Below are positions 24,143-33,900 of a stretch of 48,818 nt of DNA, piece after piece. The stretch's first letter is position 1. Each line of letters opens with the position of its first letter. The translations under genes and the position numbers were made by a program. A model generated the notes under the pieces. It was not told where the DNA came from, made no database searches, and saw only the letters and a list, made by a program, of their open reading frames with translations. The DNA is from an uncultured Lachnospiraceae bacterium (lineage in GTDB: Bacteria > Bacillota > Clostridia > Lachnospirales > Lachnospiraceae): assembly GCA_947623905.1 (NCBI GenBank), contig CANQHX010000006.1, positions 1 through 48,818 of the forward strand, in the 5' to 3' direction.

Positions 24143-26969
24143 TTTCGGACAAGTAAACAATGCGCAAAAAGAAGCTGTTCTTCACACAGAAGGTCCGGTG
24201 TTGATCATTGCCGGACCGGGAACCGGTAAAACATATACACTGGTAAAGAGAATTTCGTATCTGGTTAAGGTGAAAGGCGTTAATCCCAATGAGATTATGG
24301 TTGTCACTTTTACGAAAAAAGCCGGAGAGGAATTGCTGACAAGAATATCAAATGAGTTTATCGGCTGCCAGATCAATATAAATGAAATGTACATCGGAAC
24401 CTTTCATTCGGTATGCCTGCGCTTGATGAAAGAGCATTCCGAGTACATGGAAGATGATGGGGTCGGCAGAATGCTGGATGCTTTTGAGCAAACCTATCTT
24501 GTCTGCCGAAACATCGATTATTTCAGTCGATTGGGAGGATACTCCCGGCATATTGCGGCGAAAAGCACATGGAAACAGGCAATTGAAATCTGCCGCTATG
24601 TCAATCAGATGATGGAGGAGCTGGTTGACATTGATTCCCTGGAGCGGGACTTGGATGAGGATATACGATTCCTTGGAAAGCTCGTAAAGCGCTATCAGGA
24701 GTTGCTCGAACGGAATGGAGCCATGGACTTTTCCTCTATCCAGACAAAGGCGTACAACATGCTGCAGCGATATCCGGAGGTTCTGTCGGGCATTCAGGAT
24801 CAAATCAAGTATCTGATGGTAGACGAGTATCAGGATACAAACTACATTCAGGAACAGATAATCTTTTTGATCGGGGGAAGTAGGAAGAATATCTGTGTCG
24901 TCGGCGATGATGACCAGGGGATGTACCGCTTTCGGGGCGCAACCATCAGAAACATCCTGGAGTTTCCGTCTAAATTCAATGAGAAAGAATGCAAAGTAAT
25001 CCATCTCGACACAAACTATCGTTCAGAACCCGGCATCATTGATTTTTATAATCGATGGATGGAAAACATGGAAGGAGTCAATCTGTTTAATTGGGGCAGA
25101 TACAGATATCCGAAAAACATTCAGGCCGGTAAACCTCCAACGCTGTCCACAGGTTCTGTTTATTCCTGCGGCTGTGATTCGTTAGACGAAGAGAAAACTG
25201 GGCTCCTGACCATGGTAAGGGACCTGATCTCGAATGGCAATATTCACAACTATAACCAAGTGGCTTTCCTGTTTCGGTCTGTTAAAAGTGAAGAGGCTGT
25301 TCAAATCGGGGCTTTCTTTGAGCAAAACGGCATTCCTGTCTATTCTCCCCGGTCTGACATGTTCTTTGAACGAACCGAAGTAAAGCAGATCTTAGGAAGC
25401 ATCATGATGTGCTTCCAAAGCTACATGGCAGATCTAAAGAAAAACGCATTCATTCATTATATTTCCGCAGAACTCAGGTCATATTACATCGGTTGCCTAC
25501 AGGCTGCGCTTCCGCATGTAAAAGCTAATACAGGGTTGACAGCCTATATTGAAGAAACCAAACGGATGGTCATAACGTTAAAGGAAGACTCAAACGTCAG
25601 CCTGCTGGACGTTTTTTATCGGATTATCTCTTATCCACCGTTTCAAGATTACCTTCAGGCAGACTTAAACGGAAATGTACTTGAGAGTCGGGCGGCCAGA
25701 AATCTGGCAGAAGTATCCCGTATGCTTTCAAAGTTTTCCTTCTTGCATGATATGCATCACATTTCCGACAAGAATAAGCTGTCAATGCCGGAGGAGTTCT
25801 TCAATATTTATCTGAAGTACATGTATGAAGATGGCATTGGAGAATATGAGGATGAATCGGAATACGCTCCCAGTGGATGCATTTCGTTTATGACGATTCA
25901 TCAGTCGAAAGGGCTTGAATTTCCGGTCGTCGTTGTTGGCTCGCTTGGAAATGTACCGAAGCGAAACAGAGATCCGCTATTGCTCTCTGCTGAAAGCAGG
26001 TTTTTTCACAGAAAGCCTTTTGAGCCAATGGCAGATATCAAGTTCTTCGATTTTTGGAGGCTATACTACACGGCATTTTCCCGTGCTCAAAACCTGCTGG
26101 TTCTTGCTGCAAAGAAGAGTGACAGTAAATACTTTGGAGAATACTTAAACAGGCTCCCTGACTTGCATGAATTTTGTGAAACCGTTCCTTTTACGGACGT
26201 GAAAGCGATCCGTTATAAACACGTGTACTCATTTACATCCCATATTTCTATTTATGACGGATGCCCAAGCCAGTATAAGTACTACAAAGAGTATGGCTTC
26301 TCGCAAAACAAGATGATCCACACCTCGATAGGAACCCTTGTTCATGCAACGCTGGAAGACATGAACAAGTGCGTCATTGCCGGTAAGCTTGATCGTGTGA
26401 ATGAAGCTGCGATCGAAGAGTGGTTTTCGCTAAACTATAAGAGTGTGCAGGAGCAAACAGGGTATAACCTTACAGATGAGCAGCGGGATAATGCTCTTCA
26501 GCAGGTGCTTCGATATTACCGACACAGAAAAGATGAACTCGGCAAAGTGTGGAGGGCTGAGGAGCAGATCAATTTGGTTTTGCCCGATTATATCCTTCAG
26601 GGAGTCATTGACCTGATTGAGGGACAAGGTGATACCGTTGAAATCGTCGATTATAAAACCGGCCCGAAACCAGATATCGCAGGACATCCAGAGAGAGTGG
26701 AACACTACAGAAAGCAGCTTGAAATCTATTCGTATCTGATCGAGAAGATGTATGGAAAAAAGGTCAGCCGAATGCACCTTTACTATACGAACTGCCAGAA
26801 CAACGATCCGCTGATTACATTTGAATGGACGCAAGATGCTATAGATTCCACGATTTCGGAGATCTCTGAAACGATCAAAAATATTGAGGAAAAGGAATTC
26901 AGCGGCAGCGCCACAAACTCATATGCATGTTCTTTCTGCGACATGAGATTTGTGTGTGGTAAAGAATAG
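24129..26969 (+). CDS. UvrD/PcrA-like helicase fused to an AddB/Cas4-type Fe-S PD-(D/E)XK nuclease
   Basis: A 946-residue SF1A helicase-nuclease. The helicase motifs are: Q motif near Gln13, Walker A GPGTGKT at 29-35, motif II VDEYQDTN near 231-238, motif III GDDDQGMYRFRGA, motif IV NYRS, motif V TIHQSKGLEFP and motif VI YYTAFSRA. The C-terminal 240 residues form a RecB-family nuclease: EIVDYKTG near 838-845 supplies the D and K of the active site. Cys712 plus Cys934, Cys937 and Cys943 give the 1+3 cysteine pattern of the 4Fe-4S nuclease domains of AddB and Cas4. ATG 24129 lies inside the end of DUF1351; a TTG at 24117 is also possible. A single chain combining both AddAB-like activities suggests processing of DNA ends, perhaps phage DNA. 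Confidence 0.88.
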   Translation: MSLFDFGQVNNAQKEAVLHTEGPVLIIAGPGTGKTYTLVKRISYLVKVKGVNPNEIMVVTFTKKAGEELLTRISNEFIGCQININEMYIGTFHSVCLRLMKEHSEYMEDDGVGRMLDAFEQTYLVCRNIDYFSRLGGYSRHIAAKSTWKQAIEICRYVNQMMEELVDIDSLERDLDEDIRFLGKLVKRYQELLERNGAMDFSSIQTKAYNMLQRYPEVLSGIQDQIKYLMVDEYQDTNYIQEQIIFLIGGSRKNICVVGDDDQGMYRFRGATIRNILEFPSKFNEKECKVIHLDTNYRSEPGIIDFYNRWMENMEGVNLFNWGRYRYPKNIQAGKPPTLSTGSVYSCGCDSLDEEKTGLLTMVRDLISNGNIHNYNQVAFLFRSVKSEEAVQIGAFFEQNGIPVYSPRSDMFFERTEVKQILGSIMMCFQSYMADLKKNAFIHYISAELRSYYIGCLQAALPHVKANTGLTAYIEETKRMVITLKEDSNVSLLDVFYRIISYPPFQDYLQADLNGNVLESRAARNLAEVSRMLSKFSFLHDMHHISDKNKLSMPEEFFNIYLKYMYEDGIGEYEDESEYAPSGCISFMTIHQSKGLEFPVVVVGSLGNVPKRNRDPLLLSAESRFFHRKPFEPMADIKFFDFWRLYYTAFSRAQNLLVLAAKKSDSKYFGEYLNRLPDLHEFCETVPFTDVKAIRYKHVYSFTSHISIYDGCPSQYKYYKEYGFSQNKMIHTSIGTLVHATLEDMNKCVIAGKLDRVNEAAIEEWFSLNYKSVQEQTGYNLTDEQRDNALQQVLRYYRHRKDELGKVWRAEEQINLVLPDYILQGVIDLIEGQGDTVEIVDYKTGPKPDIAGHPERVEHYRKQLEIYSYLIEKMYGKKVSRMHLYYTNCQNNDPLITFEWTQDAIDSTISEISETIKNIEEKEFSGSATNSYACSFCDMRFVCGKE

Positions 26970-27009
26970 AATAATCTGTTTTCACTTTAGCAAATCGGGA
27001 GGTGTAGTT

Positions 27010-28392
27010 ATGCCAAAATGTATTATTTGTGGAAAAAATACGGATGCGTGTATCTGCAACATCTGTAAACCTAAGACTGATTTTGAGAAGCTCTGCAGTG
27101 AAGTTGCTTCCTATCAGCCGGGCAGCGGTAAAAACATTCTTTGGGATGAAATAGCCAAAGAGCTTTCCCGCCCGTATCATTTCAAAAACCTTGTCTTTGC
27201 TTTAAGTTCAGATCTGGATACTCCCAGAAAAGAGTACTGGCAAGTCATGTCGATCAGCGGGTCATCCCCTAATGTCCCCAAACCAAGCCGCCCGTGGTTT
27301 TATGACATGTATCATGCCATAGTTCAGAATCCCGGACTCTTGCAAGAAGAAAGAAATCGTCTGCATGGGATCGCGTTGGGTGCTTATTACATGGATTATG
27401 CATATCAGGAAGCAGATGAAATCGCTGCTGAACTGTATGCATCGAATGAGATACCCTGGCAGGGATACTATAACCTTGCAGATTTCTATACCATCACCCG
27501 AAGATATGAATTAGCGGATGAAGTTATCGCTGATTGCCTTCAGCGCTATAGCGATGATGCCTCTGTCGTTAAGACGATGAACAGTCAGTCTGAGAAGAAC
27601 GCAAAGCAGCGAGAAAAGGCGATTGCCGGGAAACAGGAGTATCTGCCTAATCCCAAAGAAAACAGGGATGAGGCACGAAAGAAATATATCGACTTTTTGT
27701 CTTCTATCGGTATCGACGCAACGGTTCCGGCACCGGCTAATCGGGCAAGAAAAGCTATTCCGCGTGACCAGTACCCTACACCAGTCGAAACGAGAGATAC
27801 GGATTTCGATCATTTTGTGGCCTTTGATATTGAAACCACCGGGAGGAATTCTAAAATCGATTCTATTATTGAAATCGGCGCGATCAAAGTTTTTGGAGAT
27901 CAGATAGTAGAATCCGAGCAATTCACCTTTCAAGAGCTCGTGAAGCCGTTGGACTATAAGAAGGTATCACCTGAGATCGAAGCGCTTACCGGTATTTCAA
28001 ATGCAGAAGCCTATGCCGCAAGACCAGTTCAGGAAGTGTTTCCAGAGTTTATAAACTTCGTGGGAGATTCCGTGCTGCTGGGCTTTAACTGTATCAATTT
28101 TGATAGCCGCTTCATGGTACGAGCCGGACGTTATAGCTATACTGTCATTGAGAACAAATACTTTGACGTCATGCGCTTTGCCGACTCTTTCAAAGAAAAG
28201 CTTGGAATCAATGCCAAGAAAGTCTCTTTACAGAAACTCGCAGATAAACTCGGTATTGAGAACCCTCAAGCTCACCGGGCTTTGGCGGACGCAATCACGA
28301 CTGCCAAAGTGTTCTTGAAACTGAAGGAGTTCACCGGACAAGATCAACCGGCCAGCATGGATGATTTGCTTGGCGACCTTGATAACTGGTAA
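27010..28392 (+). CDS. DnaQ-like DEDDh 3'-5' exonuclease with N-terminal zinc knuckle
   Basis: A 460-residue protein. The first 20 residues, CIICGKNTDACICNICK, form a compact cysteine cluster likely to bind zinc. Residues 30-240 are a helical region without a recognised family. Residues 268-445 are a DEDDh exonuclease: Asp273 and Glu275 in FDIETTG, Asp365 in NFDSRF, and His422 and Asp427 in AHRALAD. All catalytic residues are present, so activity is expected on DNA or RNA 3' ends. ATG 27010 has GGGAGGTGTAGTT in front. It lies 40 bases after the helicase-nuclease and is probably in the same operon. The N-terminal fusion is unusual; housekeeping DnaQ proteins lack it. Confidence 0.88.
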   Translation: MPKCIICGKNTDACICNICKPKTDFEKLCSEVASYQPGSGKNILWDEIAKELSRPYHFKNLVFALSSDLDTPRKEYWQVMSISGSSPNVPKPSRPWFYDMYHAIVQNPGLLQEERNRLHGIALGAYYMDYAYQEADEIAAELYASNEIPWQGYYNLADFYTITRRYELADEVIADCLQRYSDDASVVKTMNSQSEKNAKQREKAIAGKQEYLPNPKENRDEARKKYIDFLSSIGIDATVPAPANRARKAIPRDQYPTPVETRDTDFDHFVAFDIETTGRNSKIDSIIEIGAIKVFGDQIVESEQFTFQELVKPLDYKKVSPEIEALTGISNAEAYAARPVQEVFPEFINFVGDSVLLGFNCINFDSRFMVRAGRYSYTVIENKYFDVMRFADSFKEKLGINAKKVSLQKLADKLGIENPQAHRALADAITTAKVFLKLKEFTGQDQPASMDDLLGDLDNW

Positions 28393-28416
28393 TTATTCTG
28401 GCTGAAAAAGTCACAT

Positions 28417-28449
28417 GGACAAATTCTGTCCGTCCTCGTTTGATATAAT
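28417..28449 (+). promoter_or_regulatory. Promoter with palindrome upstream of the WYL regulator
   Basis: TATAAT at 28444-28449 is a good -10. Where the -35 should be lies a 15-base palindrome, GGACAAATTCTGTCC (28417-28431), that is, GGACA-5-TGTCC. No good -35 is seen, which is common for operator-overlapped or activator-dependent promoters. It probably binds the WYL protein encoded next. Confidence 0.6.
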
Positions 28450-28490
28450 AAAGCATACGATGCGGCTTATTCTGACAAAAGGAGGATGCT

Positions 28491-29435
28491 TTGTTGGGTA
28501 AAAAGGTTGGTCGAATAATTAGCCTCTACAATCGAGTGTTGGACGGAGAAGTATTAGTCAAAGCGGATGAGGCTGCCCGCTATGGTGTGAATGAAAAGTC
28601 TATTCAAAGAGACATCAACGATATACGCGCATACTTCTCTAATGATCCGGAATCAAACAGAGAATTAGTCTATGACCGCAGAAAAAAAGGATATGTTCTG
28701 GTTCAAAACGGCAAGAAGACCTTGACTAACAGCGAGATCCTGACGGTATGTAAAATCCTGCTTGAAAGTCGGTCACTGACAAAAGCAGAGATGTATCCCA
28801 TCATTGATAAACTTCTGCAGTGCTGTGTTCCGTACAAAAACTATCGCCAGGTTTCTGAGTTGATCGGCAACGAAAAGTTCCACTACCTTGAGCCCCACCA
28901 TGGCAAAAAGTTTGTCGATGACATGTGGGATATCAGCAGCGCAGTTTATGAACACCGGCTCATGCGTATTCGTTACCAGAAGCTGAAAGAACCGGACAAG
29001 GTAATGCGCCTGGTTCAGCCGGTGGGCATTATGTTCTCGGAATACTATTTCTACCTGTGCGCCTTTATATGCGCCAGTGAAGAAATGCCGGACGTTCCGA
29101 AACGACCTTTCCCCACGATCTACCGGATAGATCGTATCGCAGAATATGAGATCCTTCCTGAACACTTCCATGTGCCGTATGCGGACCGTTTCCAGGAGGG
29201 AGAGTTCAGGAAGAGAATTCAGTTCATGTTCGGCGGCGAGCTCAGAACAATTAAGTTCAAGTATAAAGGTTTGAGCATAGAGTCCATTCTTGACCGTTTT
29301 CCGACCGCCGAGATCATCGAGCACGATGACAGCGGCTGGACGATAAAGGCCGAAGTTTACGGTGACGGCGTAGATATTTGGCTTAGAGGACAAGGCGACG
29401 TTATTGAAGTGATAGAAGGAGGAAAAAGAACATGA
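28491..29435 (+). CDS. WYL-domain transcriptional regulator
   Basis: A 314-residue regulator. The N-terminal winged helix (about 5-65) includes YGVNEKSIQRDINDIRAYF and a wing ending in GYVL. The WYL domain follows (about 135-215), with YQKLKEPDKVMRLVQPVGI and YYFYLCAF in place of the WYL triplet. A C-terminal extension domain (WCX, 230-310) completes it. WYL proteins of this layout control many phage-defence operons (CapW/BrxR type), usually as repressors that sense nucleic acid or nucleotides. TTG 28491 follows AAAGGAGG; the next TTG (28494) is possible. Its own promoter and palindrome lie directly upstream. Its stop overlaps the next start in an ATGA. Confidence 0.9.
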   Translation: MLGKKVGRIISLYNRVLDGEVLVKADEAARYGVNEKSIQRDINDIRAYFSNDPESNRELVYDRRKKGYVLVQNGKKTLTNSEILTVCKILLESRSLTKAEMYPIIDKLLQCCVPYKNYRQVSELIGNEKFHYLEPHHGKKFVDDMWDISSAVYEHRLMRIRYQKLKEPDKVMRLVQPVGIMFSEYYFYLCAFICASEEMPDVPKRPFPTIYRIDRIAEYEILPEHFHVPYADRFQEGEFRKRIQFMFGGELRTIKFKYKGLSIESILDRFPTAEIIEHDDSGWTIKAEVYGDGVDIWLRGQGDVIEVIEGGKRT

Positions 29436-29623
29436 GCTTTCCAAACGATGACTTTATGAATTTTATGGGCTACCGGAATATGGTGGTTGAAGAAAAGATC
29501 GAAGAGTGCCTGTCCGCTGCCCGCGGGGGAGAAACTTCGGTTAGTATTGATAGAGATGATCTCACAGATGATGAAGTTGCGTACTTACAAAAAGAGGTTC
29601 ATCGAAGACTAGAAAACGGATAA
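29432..29623 (+). CDS. Small acidic protein of unknown function
   Basis: A 63-residue protein, strongly acidic, with a probable long C-terminal helix (LTDDEVAYLQKEVHRRLENG). No family was recognised. ATG 29432 overlaps the WYL stop by four bases and has AGGAGG in front, so it is translationally coupled to the regulator. A coupled small acidic protein could modulate the regulator, but nothing in the sequence proves that. The next gene begins 17 bases after its stop. Confidence 0.7.
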   Translation: MSFPNDDFMNFMGYRNMVVEEKIEECLSAARGGETSVSIDRDDLTDDEVAYLQKEVHRRLENG

Positions 29624-29639
29624 AACGAGGAGGATTACT

Positions 29640-30917
29640 ATGGCGTACTACCGTCCCGGATCTGAGCCGGAAGAACTTAAAAGAAGAATTCGTACTCTGT
29701 TTGAAAAACTTGATTCTGCATACCCTGATAAAACCATTATAGGCTTACATACAGACCATAAAAAATGGGGAGAGACAGTAACAAAACTGTATCGTGAACT
29801 AGGTTATCCAGATGGAAAGACTTTTCTTGAAGCATACGGGTATCATTATGGCTTCAAATCATCCTCCGGAGGCCGGCCAAAGACAACAGACCCCAAAGCT
29901 ATAATACAGGAATTACAAAATCGATATCCAAATGGCTCGCAGTTTGAGACAGCAGACGATCTGTTCGCAGCAAATCCGGACTTTATGCCGAAGCTTAAAA
30001 CGATTAAAAACTTGGCAAATGCAACCTTCGGAATGTCTTTGGGAAAATATCTGCTGTCTATCGGACTGATAAATTCAAAGACCACTCCGAGACTTGAAAA
30101 GCCAGAAAAGAAGAAGAAGTTTATTCTTTGCATGGTTTCAATCTTAGGCTTAGATGGCTTTTTTTACTTTTTAAGTGACACGAAAAGCATTCGTGAAGGC
30201 GACTATGTCGAGGTTGGTATAGGAGTGTGCGCGAACCCGGTATTCGGAAAAATCGAGAAAATAACCATATGTGATGATGAATCTGCTCCTTGCGATCTGA
30301 GCAAAATTACAACGATTTCTCGAAAGGTTGGAGTCAGGGAGTATTCAAACGGGATGATACGGAGCATTCTTCATGCAAACGCAGCCGTCGCATCCGCTTC
30401 GATTATCAACAATTCTTCGGTTGTTCCATTCAGCAATGTGATACCGAAGAGGTATGGTTTTGAACAATCGGTTACTTGGGCGGTTATTCGAGGCCTGTCG
30501 TGTGAAGTCATGAAAATCATGGAATATCTTCAAGAGAAAGACAGTCAAATATATGATATTACCGATGTGATTTTTATCGAAAAAGGTATCGCTGAGTTGT
30601 TTGTTTTTGGTGATGACGTTTTGGATGTTATGATCAGATACCCAAACGTCAAAATGGCAATGTTTGCTGAAAACGAAATGAACGGGACCGTTGAACTTTA
30701 CTATTCACGCAGCGGAGTTCAGGAAGTAACTGACAACTATGAGATTGGTGTGTGCGAGAGCCGGTCTGATTCCAAATGGACGTTACGGCATTCTCCCGTC
30801 GAATCATTTCAGGATGGTGGGAATATTGTTTATGATTTTATGTGTCGTGATGATTGGGAGAATATCAACTATGTATTCACAGATAAAGCCGGCAGAAACA
30901 TGCAGTTGGGAAAGTGA
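29640..30917 (+). CDS. Protein with two helical repeats and a PriA-3'BD-like beta domain
   Basis: A 425-residue soluble protein. Two related modules lie at about 11-70 and 85-144; both end in a helix like GMSLGKYLLSIGLI after a YPxGxxF-type segment. Residues 160-230 (DGFFYFLSDTKSIREGDYVEV and the following KIEKITICDDESAPC) match the small beta domain that begins PriA helicase (3'BD) and that also occurs in Firmicute proteins of unknown role. The 195-residue C-terminus has no family that I know. ATG 29640 follows GAGGAGGATTACT. The stop is 8 bases before the next gene, which starts with the same beta domain. A nucleic-acid-binding role is likely, by inference. Confidence 0.7.
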   Translation: MAYYRPGSEPEELKRRIRTLFEKLDSAYPDKTIIGLHTDHKKWGETVTKLYRELGYPDGKTFLEAYGYHYGFKSSSGGRPKTTDPKAIIQELQNRYPNGSQFETADDLFAANPDFMPKLKTIKNLANATFGMSLGKYLLSIGLINSKTTPRLEKPEKKKKFILCMVSILGLDGFFYFLSDTKSIREGDYVEVGIGVCANPVFGKIEKITICDDESAPCDLSKITTISRKVGVREYSNGMIRSILHANAAVASASIINNSSVVPFSNVIPKRYGFEQSVTWAVIRGLSCEVMKIMEYLQEKDSQIYDITDVIFIEKGIAELFVFGDDVLDVMIRYPNVKMAMFAENEMNGTVELYYSRSGVQEVTDNYEIGVCESRSDSKWTLRHSPVESFQDGGNIVYDFMCRDDWENINYVFTDKAGRNMQLGK

Positions 30918-30925
30918 GGTATAAG

Positions 30926-33900
30926 ATGGGCAATTCAAAGACTTATACATATTGCAGCGTGCTTCCGGCAAATTATCAATCTCCCCTTTACTACATTTGT
31001 GATTTTGAAATAAAGCCGGGAGACATTGTTGTTGTTCCGCTGAGGTCAAAGAAAAAAGTCGGGTTGGTTCTGGAAGTCAATGAGTATACAGAGGACACGG
31101 TACCATTCCCTCTTGCGCAGACACGGCAAGTGGAGCGCATCTTCAGCGAACATGAGACAAGCGATCTTATAAAGGAAAAAGACAAGGTGGACGCCGAAAA
31201 GGCGATTAGGTTTATGTCCGATACGCAGCTGAAGAAGATTTCAATCAAAGAGTCTTTGATGAGATATTCTGTCGGAAAAGAGAAAATAGATGCCGGGAAA
31301 AGAATCATGCGGGATATTTTGGAAGCTGTCCCTGATAAGAATGAAATAATCAACGATATGATCATAGATCTTTCCGACGGATTTATTCTTTCTGCGGACG
31401 GAAAGACGGTAACCGGCTATCAAGGAAAAAAGAAAAACGGAAAGACTGTAATTACCGTTCCGTCCGGTGTTGAATCTATTGAAGATAATGCTTTTTTAAG
31501 AGTGGCTATCGACACGCTGATCCTGCCGAAAGAGCTGCGTTATTTAGGAAAATACACAATCAATAATCCCGCGGGATCATCCGAAACCTATCCCAAACCA
31601 ATCGATTCTATCGTTGTGGAAGAAGGAAACCCAAACTACTTTTCTGACGGGGTCGGTTTCTATTCGATCAATAATGGGCAAAAGAGGCTGCTCAGGATGT
31701 TTTCCAAATCGGCTTCAACCTATGTCGCTCCCGCCGACGTTATTGCTTTTGAGGCTGGAGCTTTTTCCGGCTGCCCTTCTCTGGAACACATTGTCTTAAC
31801 AGATGGAGTCGAATCCTTTGATGAATACTCTTTGCCTTATGATACAAGAGTAAAGGAAGTATTTCTGCCCAAAACAGTGAAGGAACTTCGGCCCAAAAGC
31901 TTATCCGGAGCGTATTCAACCTGGAACACAGTTTCCTATAGAATTGACGAAGAAAATGAAACTCTGTTCAGAGACGAGGATTCCATTTATGCGGTGCTTG
32001 ACGATGGATCATACAAGCTGATTACCTGTTTGTATCATGGCAAGGGGAAAGTTTTGTTTTTGGATGGCACCAGCACGATCGGCAGGAATGCGTTCATGGG
32101 ACATAAGAATGTTTCCAAGGTAGAGTTACCGCAATCATTACGAATTATCGAAGAAAAAGCGTTTTCGGATACATCGCTTCAAACGGTTGTTATCCCGTCA
32201 GATGTCACACGCATTGAAAGCAAAGCATTCTGTCTATGCAGCGAGTTGAAATCCGTTCAAATCGATTCGAAAGTTGAACATATTGCCGAAGATGCTTTTC
32301 AGTATTGCTCAGAACGTCTTAAGATAAAATCAACCGGAGGAGACGAGTATTCAATAGATGATGACGGAATTATCAAAAAGCGAACATCCCCAGTGAAGAA
32401 CAGCCCAACAGGTGAAAAGAATAATGATGATCAGAAATCTGTTCCATCAGTCCCGCAGAAGGATTACTTTGAGGAGTTTGCGAGAAAAATAGTACAAACA
32501 ATCACCGAGGAGTCTGTTTCATCAGAAGACGAAGCAGCAGACAGAGCATATTTTGATGAAAAGAACCGTAAAGTGTCTGTGATCCTTACATTCAGTCAGT
32601 ATAGTTCAGATGCGAAAGTAGTCAGGGAGCGTGTTGCCTGCGCAGAAACACTGCGTGAAAATGATCCCATTCGTATCGTAGTAAAAGGCGATGTATGGGA
32701 GGTAACATCGAAAAGCGGAAAGTCTCTCGGTACACTCGGGATGTCAATAACCCGTGAAGCAGGACCATATTTGAATTATATAACTTTTGCAAACTGCTTC
32801 GTTGCAAATATAACCCCGAAATCAAAGAGGAGGTTAAATCGCAGGTATGCATTAGGCTCTGTTAGATTTGATTTCGTTGAACGAACTGCCGAAGGTTTGT
32901 CAAAGGAAGATTTGATTACGAGGACGCAGTTCTTATATTTGACTGATGAAAATGAAGCGCATCTGGTCAGATGGATTGGAGATGAATCAATTAAGACTGT
33001 TCATATTCCTGCCGCGATTGAAGGTAAACCGGTCATTACGCTTCATCCTGGATTATTTTCATATGGAACCCATGTCGAAAACATCGTCATATCAGATGGG
33101 GTTCAGCGAATTGAAACAGTATTTAATGTTAATGATCTAAAAATAATCGTATTTCCATCGTCTGTAAGCTACATTAGCCCGAATGTTTTCTCCGGAGTCA
33201 CCGATGAATATCGGGACTTGTATCTGAATAAAAACATAATTTATGTCGCACCTGCAGGCAGCTATGCGGAAAAATTCTTGAAGGAGTATAAGCCGGATCA
33301 TTATGACGTGAAAGTATTGCATGTCGAGAATGAGGATGTGGATGAAGAAGACCTGAAGATGATGATGGCTTTTGACTTTGAACCGAGCGATTCGGGAATA
33401 GTTCTTAAGTTCAAGGATGGCTTCGCGCTTAATGGATTCAATGAAAAAAGGGTGTCTGTTCCGAATAGAATAAACGGAGAACCTGCTAGAAACTTTGATT
33501 TTGGCTATATCCCTGATTTTGTTGAATGTCTTGTGATTCCTCCCAACACAACCAATCTGCTGAATCTATCGAGGGAGAAGATATTCTATAGTGATAGTCA
33601 ATCTCTAAAAAAAGTATTAATAGCGGAAGACAATAGTGCGTATTGGAGTGATGGATCGGCGATATTCAGCAAGGACAAGAAATGCTTGTTGCGGTTTATA
33701 TCATACCCTGCAAAAAAGTATACGGTTCCTGAAGGAACCGAACGACTTGCCGAATACTCATTTGCATCTATGAAAAACCTTAAAACGCTTATTCTGCCAA
33801 GCAGCCTAAAAACAATTGCGGAACACGCTTTTAGTGGATGTGATAAGTTGGCGGATATTCAAGGGTTTGAGAACGTGACTGAGGTTGGAGAGGGTATTTT

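Noticed and set aside
26950..27009. Upstream extension of the DEDDh exonuclease to 26950
   Set aside because: It would overlap the helicase gene and lacks a ribosome binding site. ATG 27010 has a strong GGGAGGTG in front and starts the cysteine motif.
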